NCBI RefSeq assembly: GCF_963678635.1
Contig: NW_026970972.1
Span: 62,001-126,000 of the forward strand
From: Symsagittifera roscoffensis
Lineage: Eukaryota > Xenacoelomorpha > Acoela > Convolutidae
DNA length: 64,000 nt
Reading direction: 5' to 3'
In this document: positions 1 through 10,329 of the stretch, in pieces
Layout of the letters: every line of letters starts with the position of its first letter
Numbering within the stretch: the first letter of the stretch is position 1
Made by a program: the position numbers and the translations under genes
The notes under the pieces: model-generated
Told to the model about the DNA's origin: nothing
Database searches by the model: none
The model's input: the letters and a program-made list of their open reading frames with translations, nothing else

Positions 1-477
1 CGAACACAAATACTCCATCACTTTCTTCGAAGGTCAGAACAACAATTTCCAGTATTGTGTCAAAGGAACCAATAAAAAAAAACAAACAGATCACACTTCT
101 GAATTGAAGTGTACCAGTGCTGTTTACTGACAGTGATTGCGCTGGTTTAAAAAAACGAAGATTAAAAACAGGTTTTTCGTATAATTTTGAAACTTGAAAA
201 ACTCAATCGTCAAACTGAGATTTAAAGTTGACACGTAGAAAAATTTTCGTTAGTTTTCTTCACATGTGGCATTTTTCTCTGGTGGAATTTTTCCCTGGTG
301 GCATTGGGATCAAAAAAGATCGAACCTGAGATTATGTTACTTGCTTTAATTGAGTTAGATCGTCGTTTTTAATCTATTCTCTAAGCTGCAAAAAAAAATT
401 TCACAAGTTTGTGTTTTTCCAACTTAGGTCCAAACAACATATTCTTGCTGTTTTCCACTTCGCGAAAATCTTATTGA

Positions 478-684
478 ATGGAAACACAAACAAGAATGAT
501 CGTAACAGGGCGAAAATTTGACTTTACTACTGCACTTTATTCTAGTCTCTATGGAATAGTTTTTGCTTTTAAACATGAAGATTTTCATAATGCGAACATC
601 GAGATATTAAATAGACCAGATAGCAAGCATCAATTCACTTTAGAACAATTTCTGAGACAAATTAAATCTCTGCTGACGCGTTAA
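478..684 (+). CDS. Small unrecognised ORF, probable relic
   Basis: A 68-codon frame with an ATG start and a TAA stop. I do not recognise the product and see no signal peptide or membrane segment. Its 3' end lies inside the left arm of a large diverged inverted repeat (about 600-1,660), so it may be a repeat-borne fragment. The base composition of the frame is slightly richer than its AT-rich flanks. Without a homologue this could equally be a chance frame. Confidence 0.2.
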   Translation: METQTRMIVTGRKFDFTTALYSSLYGIVFAFKHEDFHNANIEILNRPDSKHQFTLEQFLRQIKSLLTR

Positions 685-1575
685 TAGCCTGTAAATAATC
701 CCGCGTTATGTGTCCTAAATTGCCCTAATTGTTTTAAGCCCGCAAAACTTTGTGAAATATGTCCATAAGTGAAGGGGAAACCACTTTGAGTTACTTCAGA
801 AAATCTAGGTTCAGAATCAGAAAAAACATCAATTGAGAAAAAAGAGTCAAAATCAATGCTCAAACTGGATGATCTATAAAAAGGCAGTTAAGAGTCAATT
901 AGTGTTTAATCAATATCAACATTTCCAAAAATGATCATCATATTAAAAAACTACCCTTACGTTTTCTCATCTTTTCCTTTTTTTCCCATCCAGCCTCCTA
1001 ATAACACTCATAAAAATTATTACGAGGCTGGATAGTAAATAAAAGAAAAAACTTGTAAACAAGAATTATTATTTAAAATGATGATCATTTTTGGAAACTT
1101 TGATATTGATTAAACACTAATTGACATTCAACTGCCTTTTTATGGAGAACGTTGTTTGAGTTTCGATTTTGATTCTTTTTATCCTCATTTTTTTTCTGAA
1201 TCTGAATCTGGATATTCGGACCTTACTCAAAATGATTTCCAACAATCTCAATATCATTAAAACATATCAGGATGAAACAACGAATAGAGTTCTGCACAAT
1301 TTCATTCAGGCGAACAGCATAGTAATTATTTGAGAAACAATTTATTGTTCCGACCATCTCGACTGAATATTCATGCTGGGGGTGTTTTATCTCCCAAGTT
1401 TTAACTTTTAACAAGCAATTTTTGGCTGATTTTAAAAATATTATTGGAAAAGTATTGTTGTTCTGATCTCAAAATTAAGACGATATGTCATCTGTGGACA
1501 TATTTCAGAAAATTATGGCGGGCAAACGTAATTGGGCCAATTTGAGACAATTAACGCGCAATCAATAATTTTTTG
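660..1575. repeat. Large diverged inverted repeat with protein-level similarity between arms
   Basis: The left arm (about 660-942) and right arm (1,077-1,255, resuming at about 1,494-1,575) are inverted copies. The innermost ~65 bp of each arm match best (876-942 against 1,077-1,142, starting ATAAAAAGGCAGTT and ending AACTGCCTTTTTAT). The outer parts are more diverged in DNA but match when translated: the left arm read on minus gives FDSFFSIDVFSDSEPRFSE, and the right arm read on plus gives FDSFYPHFFSESESGYSD. A second shared stretch resembles GHISQSFAGLKQLGQF. About 240 bp (1,255-1,494) in the right arm have no counterpart, which suggests an insertion. I do not recognise the family. Confidence 0.7.
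990..1032. repeat. Short hairpin inside the inverted repeat
   Basis: The sequence CCAGCCTCCTAATAA is followed shortly by TTATTACGAGGCTGG, an imperfect inverted repeat in the spacer between the two arms of the 0.66-1.58 kb inverted repeat. It is the predicted tip of the fold-back. Confidence 0.6.
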
Positions 1576-1858
1576 ATATTTAATCTCTTTCGAACTGTTG
1601 CCATACTTCATTGCTTAAATGGAGGGCCTATAAAGCTGTAACGCAGTTTCTATAAAGTTGAAGTGTTTCGAAAAAAAACTGATATAAATTTTTATCGAAA
1701 CAAGAAATTGATCAATTTTTTAAATGACCTTCCCTTTTTGCCCTTCGAAAGGAAGTTGCCTTCTTTTAACAAAAGGGTTCGTCTCCAGATTTTTCTGATT
1801 TTTCCTCTGAAGTTCAGATAAAGAAAATCTGTTATGTTCCAAACGACTTTTCTCATTG

Positions 1859-3331
1859 TCAATTGCTGCAAATTGTGTGTCTTGAACAGGTGGACAAACT
1901 TTTACCGAGATTCAGTTCTATCCGCATTTCCGAAAAGGCTAAATTGGCGGAAATTGTACTGCACTGCACTATGCAGCTTGCCCCTTCTGTCACTGCTCTA
2001 AGGGCTGTATCGCTCGCTCTCAAGATCGCAAGAATTTCCATTAGTGATTAATTTCAGTTCCATAAAAATCCAAAAAGAGAGAGCTCTGTATGACCAGAAG
2101 GAAACCAAAAAGAAAGGATCTTCAATCAATCAAAACATTTTCTAATTTGCAATTTAAAGTCTTGTTATCACTAATTAACTCTCCAAACTCTTGCAATTTT
2201 CGATGGCTGAATCAACTGTCTCTCATTCTTAAGAAATCACTTAGCGCATTCTCACATGTATCGAACTGTTTTCTAACTAATATTGCGAACTGGGATCATT
2301 CATCAGCTATGACAACACTGTTTAAAACTTAATACGCATGGCTAAGTCGTTCAAGCTAGCTAAACGTCTAGTCCATATCAACCCCAATCTAAGCTATGTT
2401 TACTAAACTAATTTCTGAAGGTCTTGTTTCAATTATCTTGTATTTCCCCTGCTCCCATGACCCTTGGAAAAAATCGTTCGGCGAAGAACCCGCTGCCCGT
2501 GGCAATCCTAAAATTCCAACGAAAAGCAACCTGTTTTAACTTCAATTCCTTAGCTCATAGGTGTAAGCCGTTCCTTTCCCTGGGTCCAATAATTTTAAAA
2601 AACTACCACCCAAAATCTAATGGAATATCCTATTTCTTCAAAAAAAAAATTAGTGTCCTTATTCTCATTCCCTGCGTATGTATGAGCTAATTATCCTGCA
2701 ACTACTTCTCTGTGTTCTAATCTTATCCCATTATTAGCATATTTGACAAGCAAAGTTGGACTCAAGGCTTGCAAGTCCACTCTTAATCAATCCACTACTC
2801 CAGTTTTGCGATGTTTAACTATATCCCTGTCAGCCTCTGCTTCACTTTCTAATAGATAAGTTCAATCCCAGTTATGCGTCGGTTGACCGGTTGCGATTCT
2901 TAAATGATTAGAACTGAGAAATATCCCACTTTTCAATGTTTTGTTTGGGGGTTTTCTACAGAAAGGTAATGCCTAATGGTAATTTACAGGTTATCCCGTT
3001 GTCACCCCGGGTCAATCTTTTTTTGGGCTTTAGATCCCATAGCAGTCCTTCTCGCCGATTTTATTTTATATCCAATTACTACTTCCCAAGTTATCCCGCT
3101 TCGAAAGTCTCAATTTTCCTGTTGGAGGGCTATTATCACCGGAAGGGGTCGTCGGAAGGATTCGGGTCGCTGGAGTTCTTTCAGGGGATTGGTATCTAGT
3201 GTCTATAGCCGCCGTAAAAGCGATATGCCCTCGTTCAAATTTTTGCATAAATCGCCCAATTCCGTCCTGGTGGTATTTTCCGCAAGTGCTAATACCTTCC
3301 GTTCTAACCGTGAGAATCGGTTCAATTTGTG
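1859..3331 (-). other. Unrecognised coding-like relic
   Basis: This stretch is somewhat less AT-rich than its flanks. It has long minus-strand open segments at about 3,331-3,170 (containing LERKVLALAENTTRTELGD) and at 2,041-1,859 (containing MEILAILRASDTALRAV). The composition (charged, Leu-rich helical stretches) looks like former coding sequence, but open frames also exist on the plus strand. I do not recognise a family. It may be an old mobile-element gene or chance frames. Nothing else is evident between 1,660 and 3,900. Confidence 0.25.
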
Positions 3332-3956
3332 ACTTACAACGTATTTAGTCATTATCTCTCGTTTCGGTTACCTGGTTAAGTGGGGCCGAGAAACGTCTTA
3401 CGAAAGACCGGAGTGGGGATATTTTACATAGAACAATTGTCAGCGCTGTCTATCTGGAAGTTTGTTTTCTCCAGGTCTGCTAAGGTTGCATGTGTTCCTT
3501 AATAGAGTAATAAGGATGATCAACATCAGAATTGTTGAGTTTCTCCTGCTGTGTTGACCGTATACCAAAGTGTTTTGACAAAGTGTTTACAGCTCTTCTT
3601 AATCATGGGCAACAGGATGATTTTCAGGTAGTTGTTGCCTTATATTGGACTGATTTCTCGGACATTTCCTATAAGCGCTATGAAGATGATCCGGGTTGAA
3701 GTTTTCGGATTCTAAACCATTCTACAAAAAAAAGTTACATCTCTTATCTTAATACATGGGTGGCTGGTACAATTGCTTAGATCTCCAGGAAGTAAAAATT
3801 TCCTTGTCAGTTCACCTCGTGCACGTGCTCTATGAGGGTTAAAAACGTCATTGGAAGCGGTGAAGCTGTTGTTACACTTAAATCGAGACTTAAAAATCGA
3901 TTTTTCGGAAAGTATCAATAATGACGTAAAAACCTGAATTTTCTCTAAATTTTGTT

Positions 3957-4005
3957 GTTCTGATTTGTCCTGATTTGATTGTCTTGATTTGATTGCCCTG
4001 ATTTG
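3957..4005. repeat. Short direct repeat of TGATTTGAT units
   Basis: About four consecutive copies of a 14-15 bp unit of the type CCTGATTTGATTG. It is a local minisatellite with no gene association visible. Confidence 0.55.
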
Positions 4006-4059
4006 TTGAAAATAACTCAACTGGGCAATTTAACTAACGTAGCGCTCAATTCTAAACCT

Positions 4060-4223
4060 CTATGAAAGCAAGGTGATGCTGTTCACAGCAAATTTGCTAT
4101 TTGTCAATATTACAGTAGAATCCAAAATTTCTACACAATTCTTAGATGTAAAGTGGCGTGTTAACAGTTTTTGAACACTTCTCCTCGGTTACTTTACGAG
4201 GGCTGGGAAATTGGGAAAGATCC
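4060..4223. mobile_element. Diverged fragment of small TIR element (family 2)
   Basis: The right part (TTTTTGAACA, then a pyrimidine-rich stretch, then GGGAAAGATCC) matches the element at 25,290-25,503 in order. The left end is unclear. It is non-coding and probably a decayed non-autonomous DNA transposon. Confidence 0.35.
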
Positions 4224-4647
4224 ATCAAAAGAAATGAACTCATTTCCAGGAGAAATCTGATATGAGCTCCATCAAAGTTTTTTTTACAAAAAATCATCAG
4301 AAATAAAATTAACACGGACCTACTACGTTCATAGAATCTAAAACAGCCCAAACAGTTATAAAACAAAAATAAGCACTGTTCTTTGTCGCTGGAAAAAATG
4401 AACGAAAGTTGATTCTGATTGTATTGAAAACTGCAATTCTCTAAACTTCATCTTAATTGTAAATCAAAATATCAGTCACTTAATATAGTTAACAGTAAGC
4501 AAAAGCTCAGAGTTGGTTTTTTATAATTAACATGGGCTTAGCAGCATCACAGAATCAGACATGAAAACCCATAAAATAGCAATGAAAATTGAATTTTTGA
4601 AAAGTGAAAGGAAAAATGGAAAGAAAGAGCCCAAAAAATTGACCTAC

Positions 4648-4782
4648 TTGGTGTGTCCAATGTTCAGCTGCACTTCGCTATAGGCTGTCCAGAATTTTTG
4701 TTTAGTTTGATCATGTTTCTTGAAGTAGCTGCTCACTTTCTGGTATTCTTCCTTTGACGTGGGCGCGAAAAGTTTGGCTTCC
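4648..4782 (-). CDS. C-type lectin-like gene, second exon
   Basis: An internal exon of 135 nt on the minus strand. Upstream is a good acceptor (TCTTCATTGTTTTAG, then GGAAGCC). Downstream is a donor (CACACCAA, then GTAGGT). It encodes EAKLFAPTSKEEYQKVSSYF and goes on to FWTAYSEV, the helix-2 and following region of the C-type lectin-like fold (family pattern: C, A, L, then E...V...L, then FWxG-like). The exon opens in phase 2, exactly what exon 1 at 26,158-26,357 needs: the split Arg codon CG plus G gives YCENR followed by EAKLF. The next exon must begin with one base. I found only a weak candidate (acceptor near 4,389) and do not call it. The product would be a secreted or extracellular lectin-like protein; ligand unknown. 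Confidence 0.6.
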
Positions 4783-4831
4783 CTAAAACAATGAAGATGT
4801 GACACCACAGAACACTTAAGAATGTTTTGCT

Positions 4832-5046
4832 GGCTCGTTTCCACTTTCCCACCCCCCTCGTAAAATTACAAAACAAAGCTGTTAAAAATTATTCACACGG
4901 CATTTTTCATATAAGAAATGATGTAAAAAATTTGTTCACCTGTTCACGCTGACACGTTTGATGCAGTTCATAACATGAAAAGCCATTTCAAAAAACTATC
5001 ATTGATTGAATTTCAGAAAAAAATAAAGGGGATTTGGAAAAGAGCC
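4832..5046. mobile_element. Small TIR element (family 2)
   Basis: A non-coding element of about 215 bp bounded by TGGCTCGTTTCC-like and GGAAAAGAGCC ends. The interior matches 25,290-25,503 in reverse order (for example TGTTCACGCTGACACGTTTGATGCAG). It lies 50 bp upstream of the lectin-like exon, inside the intron. Confidence 0.6.
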
Positions 5047-5155
5047 TTTTTGCTTCATAAAATATGGAATTAGATCATCTAAGGTTTTCGATGTAAATCA
5101 ATTAAGTTTTCACAGTCCTCTTCCCAATCTGAATTTTGTCCCGGGTCAAAGTGCG

Positions 5156-5363
5156 GGCTCTTTTTCCTTCCCCCCCCCCCCCCACTTGCAAAATTTTACA
5201 AGTAAGTTTGTTGACCACATTGTCCGATTGTTATGAAAATTGACATATAGACTAATTAGGCCATGACAAACATACTTGGTCTTCATAATCAACCTCGTAA
5301 AACCACTCGTTACACCAAAAAATTGAAGCTCATCTGAGGTGGGAGGGAAAAGGAAAAAGAGCC
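5156..5363. mobile_element. Small TIR element (family 1)
   Basis: A non-coding element of about 208 bp starting GGCTCTTTTTCC with a poly-C tract and ending GGAAAAAGAGCC. The interior carries the family signature AGACTAATTAGGCCATGACA and CTCGTAAAACCACTCGTTACA. It matches at least six other copies at 25.7-28.0 kb. This is MITE-like, a non-autonomous DNA transposon. Confidence 0.75.
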
Positions 5364-5399
5364 AAAGTGCGCAATATAAGTTTCAATTTCCTTTTCGAG

Positions 5400-5665
5400 G
5401 CCGTCTTTGATAAAAAAAAACTGTCTTTCGCGGCCAGATTATGACTCTCCACACAAGATTTTGAAAAAATATTTTGAAAAAAGTCCTACATTGTCATAAT
5501 GCAATCAAAACTTGCACGATGATTATTTTAACTACTGTGAACACTTTTGTTCTTCATACCTTACCTCGTAACATCACACTTTTACTCATAACAACACGTA
5601 AAAAAACAAGGAAAATGCAAAACTTGAAGAGTAGGGGGAAAGTGGAAAAGAGTCTTTCTAGATTT
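5400..5665. repeat. Possible related TIR element (family 3)
   Basis: The right side ends GGGGGAAAGTGGAAAAGAGTC, and the interior reads TGTTCTTCATACCTTACCTCGTAA, echoing family 1. The left end is poorly defined. Probably a diverged MITE-like copy. Confidence 0.35.
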
Positions 5666-5754
5666 TAGTCCTGTCAAAACTATTTGTTCCCCCATGGCTA
5701 GATATGTTCTGACAATTTTCTGAAATTGCTTCATTAGGAAAAAGACACTTAAAA

Positions 5755-6060
5755 CATCCTTGCGAGGCCAAACTGTGCACTGGATACGCGCATATTTTGA
5801 TGTCTTGTTTTTCCTGGAATCCAGAGACAATTATTTAAAGATGTTCCAAAAAGAAAATGGATCCCACCAACGAAACTTCGTGGGCTGCGCGTAGAAATAC
5901 ATTGACGAAAACTTTGTCTGCAATGCTTTTTGTCGCGGTTTCCGAATCACGCGAATCTAGCTAGCTGTTCTTGATACCGCAACTGTAAGCTGATTCTACA
6001 AGAATGCAAATGATTCCACAAAATTATGTAGAATCCTGAAACTTGTTTGTTACTGAACTA
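5755..6060. repeat. Diverged copy of the GGATTCC-rich repeat
   Basis: It contains GAGGCCAAACTGTGCACTGG, then a CCAGAGACA motif, and then the GCAACTGTAAG block in the same order as the 1,140-bp repeat at 13,620-13,860. It is an old dispersed copy of the non-coding left half of that repeat. Confidence 0.6.
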
Positions 6061-6235
6061 AACCCGAACTGTATGTTATTAAACAACTAAAGACCAGAGC
6101 TGGAATTAGTTGTTACCAGAACTGTTTGTTACTGAACAAGTATGTACTTAATCTGGAATTTTTATATGGAACCAATCACCAAATTTAATCATTCTTTGGC
6201 GTTATTGTGATATCAGAATGATTTCAAACCATTAT

Positions 6236-6500
6236 TTTTGAGATGAGATGGTTGGGGTGAGAGGTGGAATGAGATGGAAAGAATTGAGATGAAAGGAGTT
6301 GGTTAGAAATGAAATCGAAGTGACATGCATTGAGGTCGACGTTGGTTGCAAGGCTAGAGTTCAGATCGATTCTGGCATGAATTCAGAGCAAAGTTAAAAG
6401 ATGTCAGGAATTGAGATCAATTTTGGAGGTAGTTATGAGCAGCAATTGAGATCGAAGTTGACGGTGAGTTGGTAGGTAATGAGATCGAACGTTTGGTAGT
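6236..6500 (+). repeat. Purine-rich low-complexity stretch
   Basis: Irregular reiterations of GAGAT(G/C) and TTGAGATC-type words make this strand strongly purine-rich over about 260 bp. No gene is visible. The flanking 6,500-7,200 is AT-rich intron sequence with scattered GGATTCCRC and CGATTATAATC words only. Confidence 0.5.
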
Positions 6501-7889
6501 TCAGCTAGAAGCGCAATTCTTACCAGTAACTCAGATTGATTTTAAAAGATTGATTTTGCTGAATTCGGAACAAATCATTTTCACTATGCCTGTACTTTAT
6601 TGTTAGTTTCCGGATTCCACAGCTGCTGCGGATTCCGTAAATACTAATGGAGATTCCACGAACCCGCGTAATTTCGGGGCAATTTAGAGTGGTAAATTTT
6701 TTTCAAACGATTTGTTTTTGGAATCCAAAACAGCCAACAAGACCAAAGCTAAGTGACAAAGTTTTGAATTCTGCAATGAATTTGATTTTGGACAGTCTCG
6801 GACACAGCTTACAACTCACAAAAGCACAATTTGACTTCGTAATGGTGTACTTGAGCTGACTAGAAATGCAATGTCTTTTGACCTTCTCGGCTTATAATTT
6901 TTATCAACATTCAAGAAAGAACTTGTCTAAATCCAATCGGACAACTTGTTAACTCAAAATTATTATGGTTTTCGTTGTTTTCCACTTCCAGCAGAGTTGT
7001 ACGCATAGCAATTGATTGAACTCAACAATCGTGATCGACAATTTTGCCATTTTAGTCGATTGTAATTGCACTTTGAGACCACGCAACCGATTAAAATCCT
7101 TTCTTTTCTTGCAGTTGTTGAGAAATTAAAACAATTTTTAACCACTTGAAATCCTTCATGATAGATTCTAATAGATTATAATCGCCATGAACTATTTCCT
7201 TTTTTCTCTAAAATTTGCATTTCCTCGGTATTACTCTTGGATTCTAAACCTACTCGTTTTTAAATTAGTTTTGCAAAACCATGTCTCTCACACTTTGAAC
7301 CGTATTTTCGTTTTCAATACCTGGTTTAAATACGCCTAAAGCTAAACACCCCCAATTACACCCTTACTCACTTACGTACCCCGTACTATTCCGGATGATC
7401 GGATCTTCACTCAGTTTGGTGAAACTGTGTGAGCTTTGATGCAGAATTATTCATTTTTCGATCAGCGTTGACAATTTCTAGGTAGAGGTTGTCACAATCA
7501 ACATATTATTTAGCCTCGCAGTTTTTTTCTGCATCAATGGCAAAACTTGACATTCGGAAAAAATTTTTCATTTACTGTCTTCTATAGTCACTTGTTTTCT
7601 TCAATTCCAAGGACAACATCATCGGCCCTCCGCGGACCAAAAACAGGCAAGATTTCAGACTCAAAGATTTGGTGGCGTAAACTCTACGGTGCGTCCTATA
7701 AGGGTTGCTCTTAACTAGTCCTTAAACTGGTGCTGAAAAAGAATGACGCAAACAATTTAACCAACGGGTGGCGTTCATCTGAGATGGTTAGGTGCTAGCC
7801 TAAACATTATCTTCGAGAAAGCGAATGCGACCGTTTGACCTGACAAGACCAGTACAGCTGAAAAGTTGTGAGTAGTAGCAACACAACTA

Positions 7890-9520
7890 AACCTCAGCTT
7901 TACAGAAATGTTTATGATTTTGCTTAAAACGATAGACAAAAGCAATCATTCGCTAAAAGTTCAAAAACACGTTGAACTTGTTCTAATCAAAATCTGGTGC
8001 TGCAGTTGGTTTGTGAGACGTTGAGAACCTAGAAACTACGGTCAATTTATGATTTAAACCAAAAAAAGGACCTTTTTGTCTAACTTTTTCCTGAACTTCC
8101 GAGTTCGGTTTAAAGGGCCAGTCCGTTGTTCTCAACACAGATGACCAAATTAGCCAACTACTGATTTTTAGGACTTCGACGGATATTCTTCGAGTGCTGT
8201 GTCGGCGGTGTTATTTCCACTGGAAACATGAAACCACTGATCAACCTTGGTTGCATCATGAATTTCTGTAACTCTATTGGCAACAAAAATTGGCTGTATA
8301 CATAAACTTTTCAAAATTTCTTTTTTCAGGGCTTTGCAGGTTTTATTTTTGAGATGGGTCGCGAGTTGTGATGCCTCCAGCTCCAGCTTTAGAATTGAAT
8401 GAGTTTTCATGGGAGCATTTGAGATTATCCGAAAACAAACGAACTTTTTGTTTCTGGAGAATCCTTGATTCTTCCACGCAGGAAATCTACGTCGCAGTTG
8501 ACTTCCTCTGACCGAAGCTCAGCGCGATAAACTGAGCCGGTAATTTAAATTCGTCGACTTTTCATCTTCCCCAACGAAGGCAAACCAGAAAGCCAGAAGA
8601 ATTTATACTTGATGTCATCAAGGAAAAAGTGGCCCCATTTTCGCCATGTAATTGTCATTTGTTCTTTAAGAAAAGATGCTATCTGACGCTGTAGGCTGCG
8701 ACTGAGCCTATCGGATCGAAAACTGATTAAACAAAATTAAGCACTGTGCGCTGAATTACCGTACGGTTTAATTCCTGATCGATTTCCTAACCAGCAACAA
8801 GAGTATTCCATTTTAGACCGAGAGCATGTTCGAATTAATAAAACATTTCAAACTTTCTTAAATACTAGCGGTGGCTGCGTTTTTGGCGGTGCTAAATCGC
8901 TTTCTATCTTTATTACGCTGCTGACGAGTTATTTAATTTAAGAACTCATACATCATTTAGTTAACTTATCAGATCTACCTTTATCCTATACACGCCGTCT
9001 GGATCTTCAAAGGAATCCAGATAGTCTTTCACATAAAATGTATGAAAGTCAGCAGAAGCTGCATCAGGAAACATCGCTTGACTGTCAATGGCGGATCGTT
9101 TTAATGCATAATTTGCACAAGTGGACAAGATTATCTCTGGCCAAATATGTGTTCAGTGTCTTGCTTCAGAACCATATTTAAAATGGGGTCCTCCCGCCAC
9201 AATTTGAACAAAGAGATGCTTGATTTTTTCGGTAGAACACCATTTTGGTGGAACATTCCCTCGATTTTCGCTGATACAGCATGTTAGTTCTGTTTGAAAC
9301 GTAAGAGAACAACATCGAAGTTTTGAAGTAAGCCGGTTTCCAGTAACAAGCAGCAAAATAGAAATTCATTGAAACCTAAATGTACCAATCAGCACACGAC
9401 AAAGTTTTCTAGGTTCTTTCACCTTGGGAACTGGATGATGAAATAAGAACTATTCGCGGGCAGTGCGGTTATTTGTATCAAAGCAGAACGGTGAGGGTGT
9501 AACCTTTGACGAAGTCATCT
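7890..9520 (-). mobile_element. Decayed BEL/Pao LTR retrotransposon relic
   Basis: A minus-strand fossil in which translated fragments follow the Pao polymerase order from right to left: a pre-RT segment (about 9,430-9,520), RT (about 8,990-9,400, including STCANYALKRSA), RNase H (about 8,170-8,430, including ILKLELEASQ and VANRVTEIHDATKVDQWFHV), and the connection toward the integrase (to about 7,890). Each piece aligns with the better-preserved element at 14,672-23,405. It is heavily broken, with many interruptions, clearly much older than that element, and no LTR is recognisable. It lies inside the putative lectin-gene intron in the gene's own orientation. Confidence 0.8.
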
Positions 9521-9837
9521 TTTGTGATGCTTCAAAACTGTTCTTTCATTCTCGTATTTTAGGTCAGACCAAGATTTGACCAGTGGTTGAAATTTCGATA
9601 TCATTAGTATTGATTAAGAAAGAGAAAGATACGAATTCTGATACTGCAGAAAAAGACACCTTAGAAACGAAGGGAAACAAAAACGGATGAGATGTTATCA
9701 TTCATTACCTTTACAGATAACAAGAGTTTCTTTGCGTGGAAAGAATCTAGATGAAAATATTTATATACGTTAGGTTTAATCGGAGCAAGGTACAGATTTT
9801 TTCCTGCTACTCGGCAAAATTTACTGTTCATCTTTTA

Positions 9838-10328
9838 CCAGAAAGTTCATTAGTTGTGACCTTGATTTTTCTAGCTATGAATTCTAGCGAGAACATCCTC
9901 GATCCCCAATAGAGAGAGAAGAGGTAAGAGCTCAAAGGTCAGTCGGGTCAGCTCTCAAATCAAGGAACTACTCCTGTCCGGGTCGGCGGACCATATTTCT
10001 GCCTCGTTTCGGTTCTGAGGCAGATCGGTTTCGGGTAGCTGGCCGATTGACAACAATTCAGTTCATACGTAAATTAACCGTAATTATTGGAATTTATGTG
10101 TCAACAAAGCATAAAAACTGCCATAAATTTCGGTATTTAAAAGCAGAATTCAAGGTCATAAAAAACGCAAAATGAAAACATTAAAACATCAACTTTAAAG
10201 TGGCGCCTGAACAATTTGTGAACTTTGTTTCAATCTTTCAGTTTTGAAATTTTTTCACACACTTCTTCGTTCACCAGAAAATTCATTAGTTGTGACCTTG
10301 GTTTTTCTAGCTATGAATTTTAGCGAGA
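9838..10328. repeat. Direct repeat pair flanking about 375 bp
   Basis: The sequence TTCATTAGTTGTGACCTTG and its continuation through CTAGCTATGAATT and AGCGAGAA occurs at 9,838-9,893 and again at 10,270-10,328. The segment between is non-coding. A short sequence TGGCGCCTGAACA at about 10,200 resembles a lysine-tRNA primer-binding site, but no LTR pair supports an element here. Confidence 0.5.
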
Positions 10329-10329
10329 A

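Noticed and set aside
4142-4388. Possible third exon of the lectin-like gene (acceptor TTTTTTCCAG at about 4,389)
   Set aside because: The phase fits and the first residues (NDKEQC) are plausible, but the following sequence does not look like the end of a lectin fold and no good donor follows.
10199-10220. TGGCGCCTGAACA resembling a lysine-tRNA primer-binding site
   Set aside because: No LTR could be recognised upstream and no second copy exists downstream; a 13-base match alone is weak.
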